64,000 bases of DNA from Coniochaeta sp. PMI_546 (Eukaryota > Ascomycota > Sordariomycetes > Coniochaetales > Coniochaetaceae): assembly GCA_021432605.1 (NCBI GenBank), contig MU271144.1, forward strand, positions 1,236,606-1,300,605, in the 5' to 3' direction. The notes beneath the pieces are model-generated. The model ran no database searches. It was given only the letters and a program-made list of their open reading frames with translations, and was not told where the DNA came from. This document shows, piece after piece, positions 1 through 11,432 of the stretch; position 1 is the stretch's first letter; every line of letters starts with the position of its first letter. The position numbers and the translations under genes were made by a program.

Positions 1-733
1 GGGGAGTCTGGAGGAGAGTCTTCTCTGCTCTCGGGTCTCGCCATAGTAAATTTGATGATTAGATGGATGCGTGTATGTAGAAATCGTATGATATCGCGGA
101 TGAAGAGCTTTGGCGTGCCGTCAGGTCGTGGTGATGGGGACAGCCAAAGGGCAGAGATGTTTTTGGGAAGCTGTTTGATTGTGACACTGCTTCCGCGCCA
201 GCAATGATTGATGATCGTATTGTCAAAGGTGGAGTATGAGACAAGTTCGAATCGTGAAATACCCTGTAGAGTGTGATGGAGAATTAAGGCTGGATACCTG
301 GTAATTGGCAGGAGTGCCGGGGGACAGCGTGTGTTATCTTATAGTTGGATACTGACAGGAACAATCGACATTGAACCTTCCTCGAGCTTGCATGTTCTCA
401 GCTGCCACTCAAGGCGCCGGACCGCGGTCAACACCCTTTCAGGCACCAGGTTTTGCCAGCTGCCACCGGCCGCCATGACATCCCCATTTAAACATCACTG
501 CAACCGCACTCCCTGTCACTGACGCTTATTATACCTGAAGGAGTAGCGTCCCCTGGGTGGCGCAAAATGATATTTTGTTTACTGGCCCCTCCCCCACCAG
601 AATCTCCGCCCTCTCCTTTCACTTGATTCACCATAACCGCTTCAACGCTTTTCCGCGAAACTTGACATCCCAAGACTTCCTTTTTGGTCTATCTCTTAGT
701 ATACCATACACATTTCAAGTGCTTTGTTACACC
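1..733. other. upstream region of RanGAP gene, no gene seen
   Basis: I see no convincing coding sequence on either strand. Short ORFs here have no start context, domain or splice signals. The last 150 bases are pyrimidine-rich and are probably the promoter and leader of the RanGAP gene. The window may cut the neighbouring gene off on the left. Confidence 0.5.
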
Positions 734-2063
734 ATGGCTTCGTCAAAGAAGATATTCTCCCTTGAGGGGAAGGGCCTGAAGTTGGACACAGCTGCCGACC
801 TGGAACCTCACATTGCTGAACTGCGCGCTATGGACGATGTCGAGGAGGTTAGACTTCACGGAAATACCCTAGGCGTGGGTGCCTGCAAACTCCTCGGCGA
901 GGTTCTGGCGACGAAGAAGACTCTCCAGGTAAGCTAGCACTGTCTCTCAGCTCGAGGCAAAAACACGATTCTTGATTTCTAACCCATAAGTAAAACAGGT
1001 CGCAAACCTGGCAGACATCTTTACCGGCCGCCTCCTCAACGAGATCCCAGAGGCTCTATCCTCACTCCTCACATCCATACTCAACCTGCCTAACCTGCAT
1101 ACTATCAACCTCAACGACAACGCCTTCGGTCTCAACACCCAAGCGCCGCTCGTCGCCTTCCTTGCCGCCCACGTACCACTGCGACACCTATATCTCAACA
1201 ACAACGGCCTCGGCCCTCACGCAGGTATCCTGGTCGCCGATGCGCTCTCAGAACTTCACGCAAAGAAGGAGGCGGCGCGGAAGGAAGGCAAGGATGTGCC
1301 CGACCTCGAGACCGTCATCTGCGGCCGCAACCGGCTGGAGAACGGCAGCATGACCGCCTGGGCCAAGGCCTTCAGCCTGCACAACAAGGTCAAGGAGGTC
1401 AAGATGGTTCAGAACGGCATACGGCAAGAAGGTATCTCGCACTTGCTGTCCGAGGGCCTGAGCCACGCGACCGAGCTCAAGGTTCTGGATCTGCAAGATA
1501 ACACATTTACTCTCAAGGGGGCCAAGGCACTGGCCAAGGTCGCGCCCCGCTGGGCCGAGATCCAGGAGCTCGGTATCGGAGATTCGCTGCTCAGCGCCAA
1601 GGGCACCGTGTTGTTCTCCAAGGCGCTGGGTCAGGGAAAGAACAAGAAGCTGGAAGTCTTGCGTCTGCAGTACAACGACATCACTGCCGCGGGTGTTAAG
1701 GGGCTTGCCGAGGCAGCGAAGGAGGGGCTGCCGGCGCTGAAGAAGGTGGAGCTCAACGGCAACAAGTTTTCAGAGGCGGACGAGGGCGTGCTCGCTCTCC
1801 AGGAGCTGCTTGAGGAGCGGAAGGAGAAGCTTGGCGGGGATGTTGTCTTGGAGGACGAGTGGGGTCTTGACAGCCTCAGCGATTTGGAGGAGTTGGACTC
1901 AGAGGAGGAGGAGGAAGAGGAAGAAGAGGAGGAGGAGGTCGAGGAACTGGCCGAGAAGCTGATTCGCGAGGCCGAAGAAGCTCAGGAAGAGCCGGTTGTC
2001 CAGTTGGGCAAGGACAAGGAAGTTGAGGAGCTCGCCAAGAAGCTCGAGAAGACGGAGATTTAG
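734..2063 (+). CDS. rna1: Ran GTPase-activating protein 1 (RanGAP/Rna1)
   Basis: Two exons, 734-928 and 999-2063, join in phase 0 across a 70-nt intron with a CTAAC branch site, giving 419 residues. The protein is a leucine-rich-repeat crescent that stimulates GTP hydrolysis by Ran on the cytoplasmic side of the nuclear pore and so sets the direction of nuclear transport. The segment DIFTGR right after the splice site carries Arg76, which corresponds to the conserved arginine of yeast Rna1, and the run Asn132-Asn134 before GLGP matches the Ran-contacting LRR asparagine. A run of glutamates lies near residues 363-382, as in the acidic tail of the family, and the C-terminus is charged and helical. 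The start ATG has an ACC context and gives the usual family N-terminus. Length and domain order are typical for a fungal RanGAP. Confidence 0.95.
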
Positions 2064-2715
2064 AGGATTGCTTGACGTGTTTTGAGACTCGCGCCTCGGA
2101 AGTGTGGACAGACTAGCGTTGGGAGTAGACGGACGTTGAGAAATAGGTTCCGCGGTTTGATTCAGTTGGCCCGTAGACGATACCCCAGTACATACACAGA
2201 TAAATTAGAGGCCCCGTGAGTTACAGCTCGGTACTGGAATCATAGCGTGATTCTTGTGAGCAGATGCCGCGTCGCGGTACGCACGTGAGAGACAGTAGCT
2301 TCAATACTTCGTGATTCATCATGGAGTCTACAGGTCTGGATCGTTATGTTACTTTCAGTAACAGCTGTTCAAGTGTCCTCGGCACCCATGTGTTACTGTG
2401 GTTGGTTGCAGGTATTGGGAGAAGCTAACTCAGTGCCGAAGTCATATCATGATCACACCACTCCCCAGACATCCCGACCACACCGACGATCTCGCATCCT
2501 CACACGACGCAAATGGATCCATTTGGGTCCTCGTGGTTGGTAAAACGAAAGATAAAGTCGTAGGCATGTCCTCGGAAGATTGGGGTTGTTTACTCGTTAT
2601 CCTCAGATCAATCATACTGAACATATTATCATCTTAAACTCGATAATTCATCATAGTCGTACAGCGACATCACAACCGACACTACAATCTACATTGGAAC
2701 ATTGAAGCAAACGCA

Positions 2716-3364
2716 ATGGTCAATTTCGTCCTCTTCGAGACCACGGAGTCGATAATAGAGATCCTCTGGGACATAGCCCTCGCCTTCTTTATCGTGAGGC
2801 TGGCGTTCATCTACTTCGTGCTCACCTTTACATCCGGTGCGGCAATCACATATGTTGCCTACAATTACCCGCAGCTCATACCATCGACACATAAACTCGT
2901 CACGCCGCAGTCGGAAGTCGTCCTCGCGCCATTCTTACTGCTCTCGTCGGTCTTCTGGGCCTACGTCGTCGTGACGCGGTATGAGATACCACGGGTGACC
3001 GGCTTCCGGCTGGCGACGGGCGGAGTGGCGCTGCTGTTCATGTTGATCGCCGAAGCCGCGGTTGGGCTGGGGCTGTGGGAGGAAGGATATGGCAACTGGA
3101 TGGGCGAGAGGTTCGGACTAGGCTTCTGTGCATTGCTGGCGGCTTTTGCCCTGATGCCGACCGTCCTGATGGCTTTTGAGGCGAAGCCGGGCACGAAGAG
3201 GCAGGAGAAGACGTGGCACGGCCACGAAGAGAAGAGGATCGTCGACGCAGTGTGAGTGGCGAATTGCTATCCCTACCTTGCTTGGCCAGAAGGTCTTTTT
3301 TGTATGTGTGCTAACATGGGCTAGACCGACTGTAAATGTCTCGGACAAGGAGAAGCGGCAATAG
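2716..3364 (+). CDS. small multi-pass membrane protein, unknown function
   Basis: Two exons, 2716-3251 and 3325-3364, are joined by a 73-nt GTGAGT...CTAG intron with a GCTAAC branch site. Reading through instead stops one codon after the exon border. The spliced protein has 191 residues with about four hydrophobic segments (near residues 18-35, 38-54, 72-90, 100-120 and a further one near 137-152) and a short charged C-terminal tail ending in KEKRQ. There is no cleavable signal peptide. I do not recognise the family; fungal genomes hold many conserved small integral membrane proteins of this build. Its 5' flank is about 650 bases from the RanGAP stop on the same strand. Confidence 0.7.
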
Positions 3365-4985
3365 TCTGGGTGGTGTGAGGTCTCACATCGTTGAGTCAGA
3401 GCGTTGAGCATTTGCCGAGCCAAGGAAGGGCGCAGGAGGTCATCGGGCGTCTTGAACAAGGACAAGAGAGCAAAAGAATTCCTGCATCTTCGTCTATTGA
3501 GAGAGGCTGGTAGTGGATGAACGCTTCTCGTTAACTGGTAGAGATGACTTCCGTGTCGCGAGCTGCTTGTCGTGGCTGGGCTATGACATCACGAAAGTCC
3601 TCGAGGATAGTTGGGAGAGAGGTGGCTGCGTAATGCCAGCGAGCCGAGACACTATGAGCAGACAGTGTCATTCCGCTAAGAATTTGAAAAAACCTGTTAA
3701 AATGTTGACCTTCTGCCGTTCTGCCAGCCTCTCTGTGAGATATTCTAGTGTACACCAAGGGCATTAATAAATTCGAGATGGAATGAGGATAGCCTCTTCA
3801 TGGCCTCCAACAGTGGAGAAACCACAACCATGGAATCGTCTATCCACTACCTAGGTCTAGTCTAGTAGGGTCGCAGCGGGAGGCGCTAACACGGTTTAAC
3901 GGTATCTGCAATCCATGCAGGCACTACCGCGACACTGCGGACCCACCAGCCTTGACGTGACGATCATTCGTGGTCCTGGGATCTAACTGTGATACGTCTT
4001 GTCAAAGGTACTGTAGAAGATCTCGACTCAATTCTCCTACAACTGCTAACATTCATCCCTTGAAAAGTCTCCCCGCCACGAGCAGGCCATTAGCTCCTAA
4101 CGCTAAATGAGCGCCAGAACATCTTGGCGGCCTGTGTCTGGCATCCAGGCCGAAGACTAACGATTTACCAGCTCCAAGTCTTGCCAAGTCTGCTCTCGCC
4201 ATAGCACAATGGGCGCTTTTGCTTGCTTCTACTGTTGCAAGGCAATACGAAGCAAAGCCAGACGGTGACCTCCCGTATCTGCCACTCTGCGATGTGGGGG
4301 AGCAATAAATGTCGCTTTATCACGGACTGGGCTTGCAACATGGAAGAGTTGAACGCTTGCACTCGCATATTGAGTGTTGGCATATCCGGAAGATATCCCG
4401 GCCTTTGCCTCTGCCTGCCCGACTATTATTACGGGGAATATACCCCTTTCCCCCGTCACTTGTAGACGACATGTCGGTTTGTCCGGCTCAAGCAACAGTA
4501 GAGCTAGATCTCTGCTCTTTTCTAGATCCCGTCCATCTCCTCTCCATCGTGTCCTAAACTCCACGGCCCGGAACTCAAGGTAGTTCTTCAACAGGCTAAA
4601 AACGCAATCTATCGCCTCGATCGCTGAGCAAGTGCTCGAGTTTTACTATGTGCTCTTTGAGAATACGCTACGAGAAACATGTCTTGGTTGTGGTCCATCC
4701 GATATTTTAAGCTCGGCATATATCCGCCTGCATGCCACTCGAGGATGGCTCAACCTTCCATTCCAGAGACAACAACGCGACAAAGTGTCGAGTGTCTAAC
4801 CACGGTGCTGGCCCGCCCCTTCTCTACATTCTTTAAGTTGGCTTTACAAACGGCGCCGGTCGAGACAGGCGACTACACTCCCTAGGTAGATATAAACTAC
4901 TTGTCCGGGCTATGGTATAACGTTCCTGGATCTACACATCAGTCCTTACCGCCAGATCTACAGATCTACACCAGCAGCCCACAAG
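3365..4985. other. intergenic region upstream of the chitinase gene
   Basis: About 1.6 kb without a supportable gene. ORFs on both strands are short and lack codon bias or splice signals. The right end is the chitinase promoter and leader. Confidence 0.5.
4888..4898 (+). promoter_or_regulatory. TATA-like element before the chitinase gene
   Basis: An AGATATAAACT stretch lies about 90 bases before the chitinase ATG, at a plausible distance for a fungal core promoter. This is inferred from sequence only. Confidence 0.3.
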
Positions 4986-6659
4986 ATGCTGCCAAGACTC
5001 CTTCTTGCTGTTGCCCCCTTCCTGCTGGTAGCAGATGCCTCCGTCCTACCAAGTGTCCATGCCCGAGACGATGGAGTTCTGGAGGTGGCATGTCAAGGTG
5101 GAGTGGTCACGAAGATAGTAACAGTCACTGGACCTGCAGCCGGGACCGCAATCAATGCGCCAACGGTTGCGACTGGAGTGTCTCCTGCTCGCACGGAACA
5201 ACACAGTACCGTCGGTACCCTATCATTCGCCTCAAGCAACGTCAATGCGCCCGGGGTGCTATTGCCGCAGACGTCGTCGACCGGCGTTCGGTCCAGTGTA
5301 AAACCTCAAGTCAGCCCGACGGCAGCATCGTCATCAGCGCGGCCGGCCCAATCGATTGCTAGCACACCGTCTTCTTCAGGATACAAAAACATTCTATATT
5401 TCACCAACTGGTATGTTTGTTGACTTTGGTGGCTTACCTTGATGTCGAGCTAAACATCAGTTCAGGGGTATCTACGGTGCCAACTACCAACCACAGCAAC
5501 TGCCCGCTTCGCAGGTTTCGCACGTTCTTTACGCCTTTGCCGACATCGGATCCGACGGAGAAGTGTAAGTCGCGCAACATAGTTCTCCTTTGGAAGCGCC
5601 TCCGTTAACATTGTGTGTAGCAAATCCTCAGACTCATACGCAGATCTACAGAAGCACTGGCCCACAGATTCATGGAATGACCAAGGAAACAATGCGTACG
5701 GATGCGTCAAGCAATTGTACATACTCAAGAAGAAGAACCGGTCCATGAAAGTTCTTCTTTCTATCGGCGGGTGGACGTACTCACCCAAGTTCGCCCCTAT
5801 CGCCGCTACCGCCGCCGGCCGGCAGAAGTTTGCCTCTTCCGCCGTGACCTTGGTCAAGGATTGGGGATTCGACGGCATTGACATCGACTGGGAGTACCCG
5901 ACCAACGCCAACGAGGCTCAGAACTTCGTCCTCCTCCTCCAGGCCTGCCGGCAGGCCTTGGATCAGTACGCCCAGCAATACGCACCCGGTTACCATTTCC
6001 TCATCACGGTTGCGAGCCCAGCGGGCCCACAGAACTACAACAACATGGACATGGCCGGCATGAACGCCTGGGTGGACGCCTGGAACCTGATGGCGTACGA
6101 CTACGCGGGCTCCTGGGACTCCACGTCGGGCCACCAGGCCAACCTCTACGCCAACGCGAACAACCCGGCGGCGACCAAGTTCAACACGGAGCAGGCCGTG
6201 CGCGACTACCTGGCCAAGGGCATCCCGGCCAACAAGATCGTCATGGGCCTCCCGCTGTACGGGCGCTCCTTCGAGTCCACCTCGGGCATCGGCCAGCCGT
6301 ACAACGGCATCGGCAGCGGGTCGATCCAGTCCGGCGTCTGGCTGTACCGCGACCTGCCCCGGGCGGGGGCGCAGGAGATCTACGACGACGTCGCCAAGGC
6401 GAGCTACAGCTACGACGCGTCGACCAAGGAGCTCATCTCGTATGACACGGTCAACAGCGCCGTCACCAAGGCGCAGTACCTCATCAAGAAGGGGCTCGGG
6501 GGCGCGGTCTTCTGGGAGGCCAGCGGCGACCGCACCGGCGCGCAGAGCCTTGTCGGCACGCTGGCTACGCAGATGGGCTCGCTCGACAGCACGCAGAATC
6601 TGTTGAGTTACCCGGCGAGTCAGTATGATAACATCCGGGCTGGAATGCCGGGTGTATAG
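4986..6659 (+). CDS. secreted GH18 (class V) chitinase
   Basis: Three exons, 4986-5410, 5466-5564 and 5621-6659, give 520 residues. The introns are 55 and 56 nt, both with GT-AG ends, and the splice junctions restore the conserved NWGIYGANYQP and YAFADIGSDGEV strands of the GH18 barrel. Residues 1-18 form a hydrophobic signal peptide. Residues 20-135 are Ser/Thr/Pro-rich and probably an O-glycosylated spacer. The catalytic DxxDxDxE signature spans Asp259 to Glu266, with Glu266 as the expected acid/base in substrate-assisted hydrolysis of beta-1,4-N-acetylglucosamine polymers. The MAYDYAGSWD and GxPLYGRSF segments are also typical. No C-terminal carbohydrate-binding module is seen; the protein ends shortly after the barrel. 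A role in cell-wall remodelling or nutrition is inferred from the family. Confidence 0.95.
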
Positions 6660-7032
6660 AGCAAGGTTTGTTAAATATCTGCTTGTTTTTCGGGTGGCCT
6701 TTTTCATCTGTTTTGCGGCGTACGGGAATGGAGTTATGCGCCTGAGGATCTGTATATACGCCAGGATCTCTGATCTATGGGAATGGGTCGGTTTCTTGTT
6801 TCTCTTGCAAGATTTTTTGGTTGCATCTGGCTTGCATTTTGCATATTAGATAGGCTGGACTTCATGAGCATGATATCTCTCTATGTACAAAGCTGCCGCT
6901 ATCCTGGTCCGAGTGATCCCTCAAACGCACAAAAGCATCATGACTAGTTTCTCTCGCCTTCCCCCTCGGTTGCAAGAATGAGCTTCCTGTGGTTGTCTCT
7001 CAACCTTGGCCGTTCATCCCCAAAGCAGCTGT
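6660..7032. other. 3' flank of chitinase gene
   Basis: AT-richer than the gene, without coding structure. It probably holds the chitinase 3' UTR and polyadenylation region. Confidence 0.5.
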
Positions 7033-7299
7033 ATGACAATGATCAAGGAGTTGAGAGGAATCAGTATCGCTGCCGGTGACCATCAGAGACCTGTTGTCAG
7101 CCGCGTTGCGGAATACAACTCACCTCGTACCAGGCCCCTGGTGCTGTTCAACAAGATTATGGCACTGTTTGTCATCACCTCTGCTTTGGTCTGCGGGTAC
7201 GGCTTAGGAGCGGCCAGTTCGAGCCTTGCGAGGAAGCGGCTGTGGGAGAGGATGAATACGGCGTTGAGGAGAAGAACGGAGACTGAAGCGACGGGATGA
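7033..7299 (+). CDS. possible small single-pass membrane protein
   Basis: An 88-residue ORF from the first ATG. It has one clear hydrophobic segment near residues 41-61 followed by a basic, helical tail containing RKRLWERM and RRRTE, a build common in small mitochondrial or ER membrane proteins. No family is recognised. There is no nearby splice signal that would extend it, and no second member in the window. The clean TM-plus-positive-tail pattern favours a real gene, but the short length and lack of homology evidence keep this tentative. Confidence 0.35.
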   Translation: MTMIKELRGISIAAGDHQRPVVSRVAEYNSPRTRPLVLFNKIMALFVITSALVCGYGLGAASSSLARKRLWERMNTALRRRTETEATG

Positions 7300-9058
7300 G
7301 TGTTTGGTCATTCAGAGTCGTAGGTACTAACTTATGGTCAAGCGAACCTGTTCCTGCCCAGTTGATCATTCGTATCCACCACCATACACTGAAGAAGTTG
7401 AGCATTTTCGCAGAGTTGCGACTCACATTGAGCATGGGCTGCTACCCAGACCGTTTGTTTGGAAGGGGTTGGAGCATATACCACTGATGGTGAACATGGC
7501 TACGACTATGTATCTCATGGCTTCTATGTGTTCAGAGAGAAACGCTGGAACCTAGACAGCAACCTCATATCTGTCTTCTCGTGACAAAATCCCTACGCCG
7601 GCGATGCAAAGGCTTGAGCAGGTTGCCAGTATCTCGACTGTGAACACTTCGTCTACCTTTCATTCGTGGATCGTAAATCCAGGCACCAGCGACTCTCCAG
7701 CACCTTGAAAGATATTATGTGTGGGTAGTTTTAGCTAACTCATCGATGACGTGCCTACAACCTAGACGGCCATATGAGATAACGTTAGAGGAACAACCAG
7801 CCATAGTGTAGTAGTGTGATTCTGAGTCGTAGTGATTTTAAGTATCCCAGGGTTTGTTCGTTAGCTGACTGATGAGGAATCGTCACTGTCAAGAAGTGAG
7901 ACTCCAGGCAGGCCTACTAGAAGCCATCCCCCCGCAAAGTGACATCAACGCAAGACTTTAGTCATTCAGGCCGCAGATGTCATTTTGTGTTTTTCCTTTT
8001 CCTCGGCATGCAAGGACAAGACTGGGGGGCTTTTAGACATAAAATACACTCAAACAGTGGCTCTCGAGGGGAGAAGAAGATGCCAGACGGAGTTGTTAAG
8101 GGGTTTGGTGCAGTGGAGGCAACAGACACTAACAGCCGGCTCGGCTAAGTGAGAGCTGGGTTTGATCGGTCCAGGGGTCCTGTGTCAGAGCCACAGCTTG
8201 GACCCTCGCTCAATCAGAACTCTGTTCAACCTTCCATCAAAACACCAGACTTTGTCGTCTCCACCGCCGGAGCATGAACGGATGAATTCACGATTGACAC
8301 ATCAGCATGATGCATGCCAGGATTTGCAGCTGTTGACGGCAAGATCTCGCGTGTTGCCAAGTGGTACCGCCACCAAAAGAACCTCTGTCACGATATGATT
8401 CTCTCCGTCTAGCATCGTCAGCATCGTCAGCATCGTCCTCGCTCGTCAAGACTCGGCACACGGCAGATGTTTCGACTGACCTGCGCCCCTGCCATCTCCA
8501 CGTTTCTCATGCCTCCATGTACTACCACAGTATGGTATATACCTTACATCCATGTCGAGACGCTAGTTTCTCTACCCCAAGTCTGTCAAAGGCTTGTCAA
8601 GGCGCACGTTCTCGTCTCATCTAACCCTTCCTGGCACCAGCTAAGCTACGAGTGCATACAACCATGGCAGCTCTACCCTTGTCTGCGACCTCAGACCGCT
8701 GCCGTCGCGGATCTCGTGTGTTTCTGTGCCCTCTCATATATTCCATCCTGTAACCCGGTAGATCTGTCTCTTACTTCCCTTCCCGCCTCTCTCTTCTTTT
8801 CATTCTGCCAAGCCGCGAGTCTTGAGGATCGATTCCTGCTTTCCCTTCTCTTCTCACCTTCACTTCTCTGATCTTTCTCTTCGATCGTCGTTCCTTTTTT
8901 TCGAGCCTGCAGGTCAGCGTAAACCTTTTAACTATACCATCTTTTAAAAGTAAACGTTTGTATACCTCAGCTTCGACAGCCAGCTTTTGGCCTGGCTCTC
9001 TTTCTGTCTGTCTCTTCTCTCTCTTCGACGCCAGCGTTTTCTCGAATCACATCTCAAA
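7300..9058. other. long intergenic and leader region before the cell-wall protein gene
   Basis: No supportable gene. The part from about 8,740 to 9,050 is strongly pyrimidine-rich (CTTCTCT and TTTCTC runs), as in promoters and 5' leaders of highly expressed fungal genes. A short 9-bp tandem repeat, AGCATCGTC three times, sits at 8409-8435. A 134-codon ORF at 8467-8871 is considered chance. Confidence 0.5.
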
Positions 9059-10650
9059 ATGCATATCTCAGCAAGCACACTCATCACGGCTCTCCTGGCC
9101 GTAACAGCCTGCGAGGCCGTCAATATCGACCCGAAGATCCTTAATAACGCCGCCGTCGGCGAGAATGCAACAGCCGTGTCCGCGGGTGCGAACGTGGGTC
9201 AAGGAGGACCAAACGGCCAGCAATCCAGCGCAAAGCAGGGAGTTAGCCAAGTAGGAGGTCAGAAAACAGGAGCCGCGGCGCTGGCAAAGACTGGAGCAAC
9301 TCAGGTCGGATCCGCCAACACTCTCGCCCAGCTGCCGGGCAGTGCGGCGGTACAGGGGACGTCGTTGAAGGCGCTGCCGGGCCTGGCTACGGGAGCTGCG
9401 GCGGCCTCGCCTGTTAGTCTACAGCCTCTTCCGGGTCTCGGAGGAGCTGCTGTTGCTGCATCGGTATGTGTTTCTCTTGAATCCCTCATCTGTACGCGAT
9501 TTCCTTTGCGACAGAGGCGCTAACATCTCACCAGTCCAATGTCGCAACAGTCCTCGCAACCTCGGCCGCAGCCGTAGCCGCACCCCCAGCCGTCGTGGCC
9601 GCATCCAGTGCCGCAATCGGGGCTTTCACGACCATCGAAGCATCAGCGGTGGCAGCCACCACCCTCGCCGCTCTCTCGACCCTCGCACCGGTGGCCGCCA
9701 CCACACTTGCAGCTCTTTCATCGCTCGCACCCGCAGTCGCTGCTACGTCGGCAACGGCATCCATAGGCACTTTCAGCATCATCGGAGCGTCTGAAGCAGC
9801 AGGCGAAGCCGCGGCAGCAACTACGCTGGCGGCCCTGGGAACGACATCCGCGGCTCTGGAATCTACTTCCGCGCTCGCTACACTATCTACCCTCGCTCCA
9901 CTCAGCTCGGCGGCCGCTGCTACGGCGGCAGTATCCAGCCTCCTGCCCCTCGGCGGTACGTCGGCCGTCGCCGCCGGCTCCCTCGCCCCGCTTCCCGGTG
10001 CAGCTGGAGCAGCAACAGTCGCGATCTCTTCGGCTGCCGCCTCTGCCGCTACTGCGGCAGCGGCAGCAACGTCAGCAGCCTTCTCTTCCTTCACCAACAG
10101 CACCTCAAGCGGTGCAGGCGCAGCCGTCGCCGGCGGCGTCGGGGCCGGAGCAGCCGCAGGAGCGGGTCTACAAGCTCCCGGCACCGGCGTCTCGGCCGGC
10201 GCCGCCGGCGCGGCAACAACAGGCGGCCTGCGGGCCCTGGGCTCGGCAACCGCCGCCGGCGCTGCCACGGCTGTCGGAGCCGGGACGGAGGGAAGCCTCG
10301 CCCCTCTCCCCGGCAGCGGAGGCAGCGGCAGCGGCGAGTCGGAGACGGGGACGCTCAAGGCCCTCCCCAGCACCCCCACCGTCGGAGCGACCGGCACCGC
10401 CGGCTCGGAGGAGGGGATAGCCACCACTCTCGTCACGGCCACGGCGTCCGGGGCGCTGACCCTGACGGAGACGTCGATCGCGGGCGCGACGGGTGTTTCG
10501 GGGATCAACGGGTTTAACACCAACGGCAACGGGAACAGCTCTCAGGCCGTCATGGTGCCGAATGCGAATGCTGCTGGGCGGCTGGGGATGAACGGTGTTG
10601 CGGCTGTTGCGGCTGGGCTGGTTGGGGGCTTTGCCTTGTTGATGTTATGA
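9059..10650 (+). CDS. Ala/Ser-rich GPI-anchored-type cell-wall protein with LPG repeats
   Basis: Two exons, 9059-9463 and 9535-10650, join in phase 0 across a 71-nt intron and give 506 residues. Residues 1-18 are a signal peptide (hydrophobic, ending TACEA). The mature part is dominated by Ala, Ser, Thr and Gly and contains a dispersed motif of the form [ST]L-x-x-LPG (SLKALPG, SLQPLPG, SLAPLPG twice, TLKALPS). The C-terminus has small residues followed by a hydrophobic stretch of about 18 residues ending at the stop, as expected for a GPI-attachment signal. No cysteine-rich CFEM or enzymatic domain is seen. A structural or surface-property role at the wall is inferred. The pyrimidine-rich leader suggests strong expression. 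Confidence 0.8.
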
Positions 10651-11432
10651 GACGACGAGGGTTGGATGGGGGGGAAGTTTGGGGAGGGAGGGTTAATCTG
10701 GAGATTCTACGACGCTCCTTGAGGTCTCCTGGACTTGTGCGAATACAAGATTACCAGGTCTGGATTTATTCGCTACATTTTGTTTTACACATGCATCTAT
10801 CTAGGTGCTGATTAGGCACGTGGCTGCTCCAAGTCTAGGTGGACTGTTCAGCTTTTGCTGCTTTTGTATAGATTGAAGGATAAGGAAAACCATGAAAACT
10901 GTACAGCTGCAAGAGCCTCTCGTCTGCCTCACTGCTGTAGCTCGTGACTTTGTGCTTGTTTACACAGTACTGTCCTTATGTTTAAGCATATATGCTGGCG
11001 CGAAACAGGAACCGTTTCAGATGTACGGGTAGATCGGTAAAGGGGCAAGAGGCTATTTTGTTCCCGTGCCGGCGGACAGCGATCAAACGTGTTAGCCTGC
11101 TCGATCTGGTACGGTCATTCTCAACTAGATTCGCTTCGTGTTCGGGGGATGCGTAGACTCGCCTCCTATACTCAGTAACCCGGCGAGTGTATCAGAAAGG
11201 GTTTGTTTACTCGCACGGTATTAGCCTGGGTCATGGTGTCATTACAAGTGACACGGTGCGACGACTGTGAGAAAACAACGGAAAGTACCAATTCATTCGA
11301 GAACGAGTATGCTAAGTGATACCTAGAACGTGTACACTTTGACTCCAGAACCGTTTTCTGAATAAGAACAACGCCAACCGAGTTGCACAGTCCGTCATAG
11401 CAGCCCTCTCAGTAGATAGGTCAACGGCCGGA
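10651..11432. other. intergenic, convergent 3' flanks
   Basis: No gene seen. It lies between the stop of the cell-wall protein gene on the plus strand and the 3' end of the ORF downstream of ssr4 on the minus strand. Confidence 0.5.

Noticed and set aside
8467-8871. 134-codon ORF before the cell-wall protein gene
   Set aside because: Lies in a pyrimidine-rich leader; Leu/Ser/Phe/Pro translation as expected from C/T-rich DNA.
9528-10529. 333-codon ORF on the minus strand opposite the cell-wall protein
   Set aside because: It mirrors the Ala/Gly codon bias of the sense gene (runs of Ala and Val), has no splice logic, and the sense strand has signal peptide, intron and GPI signal.
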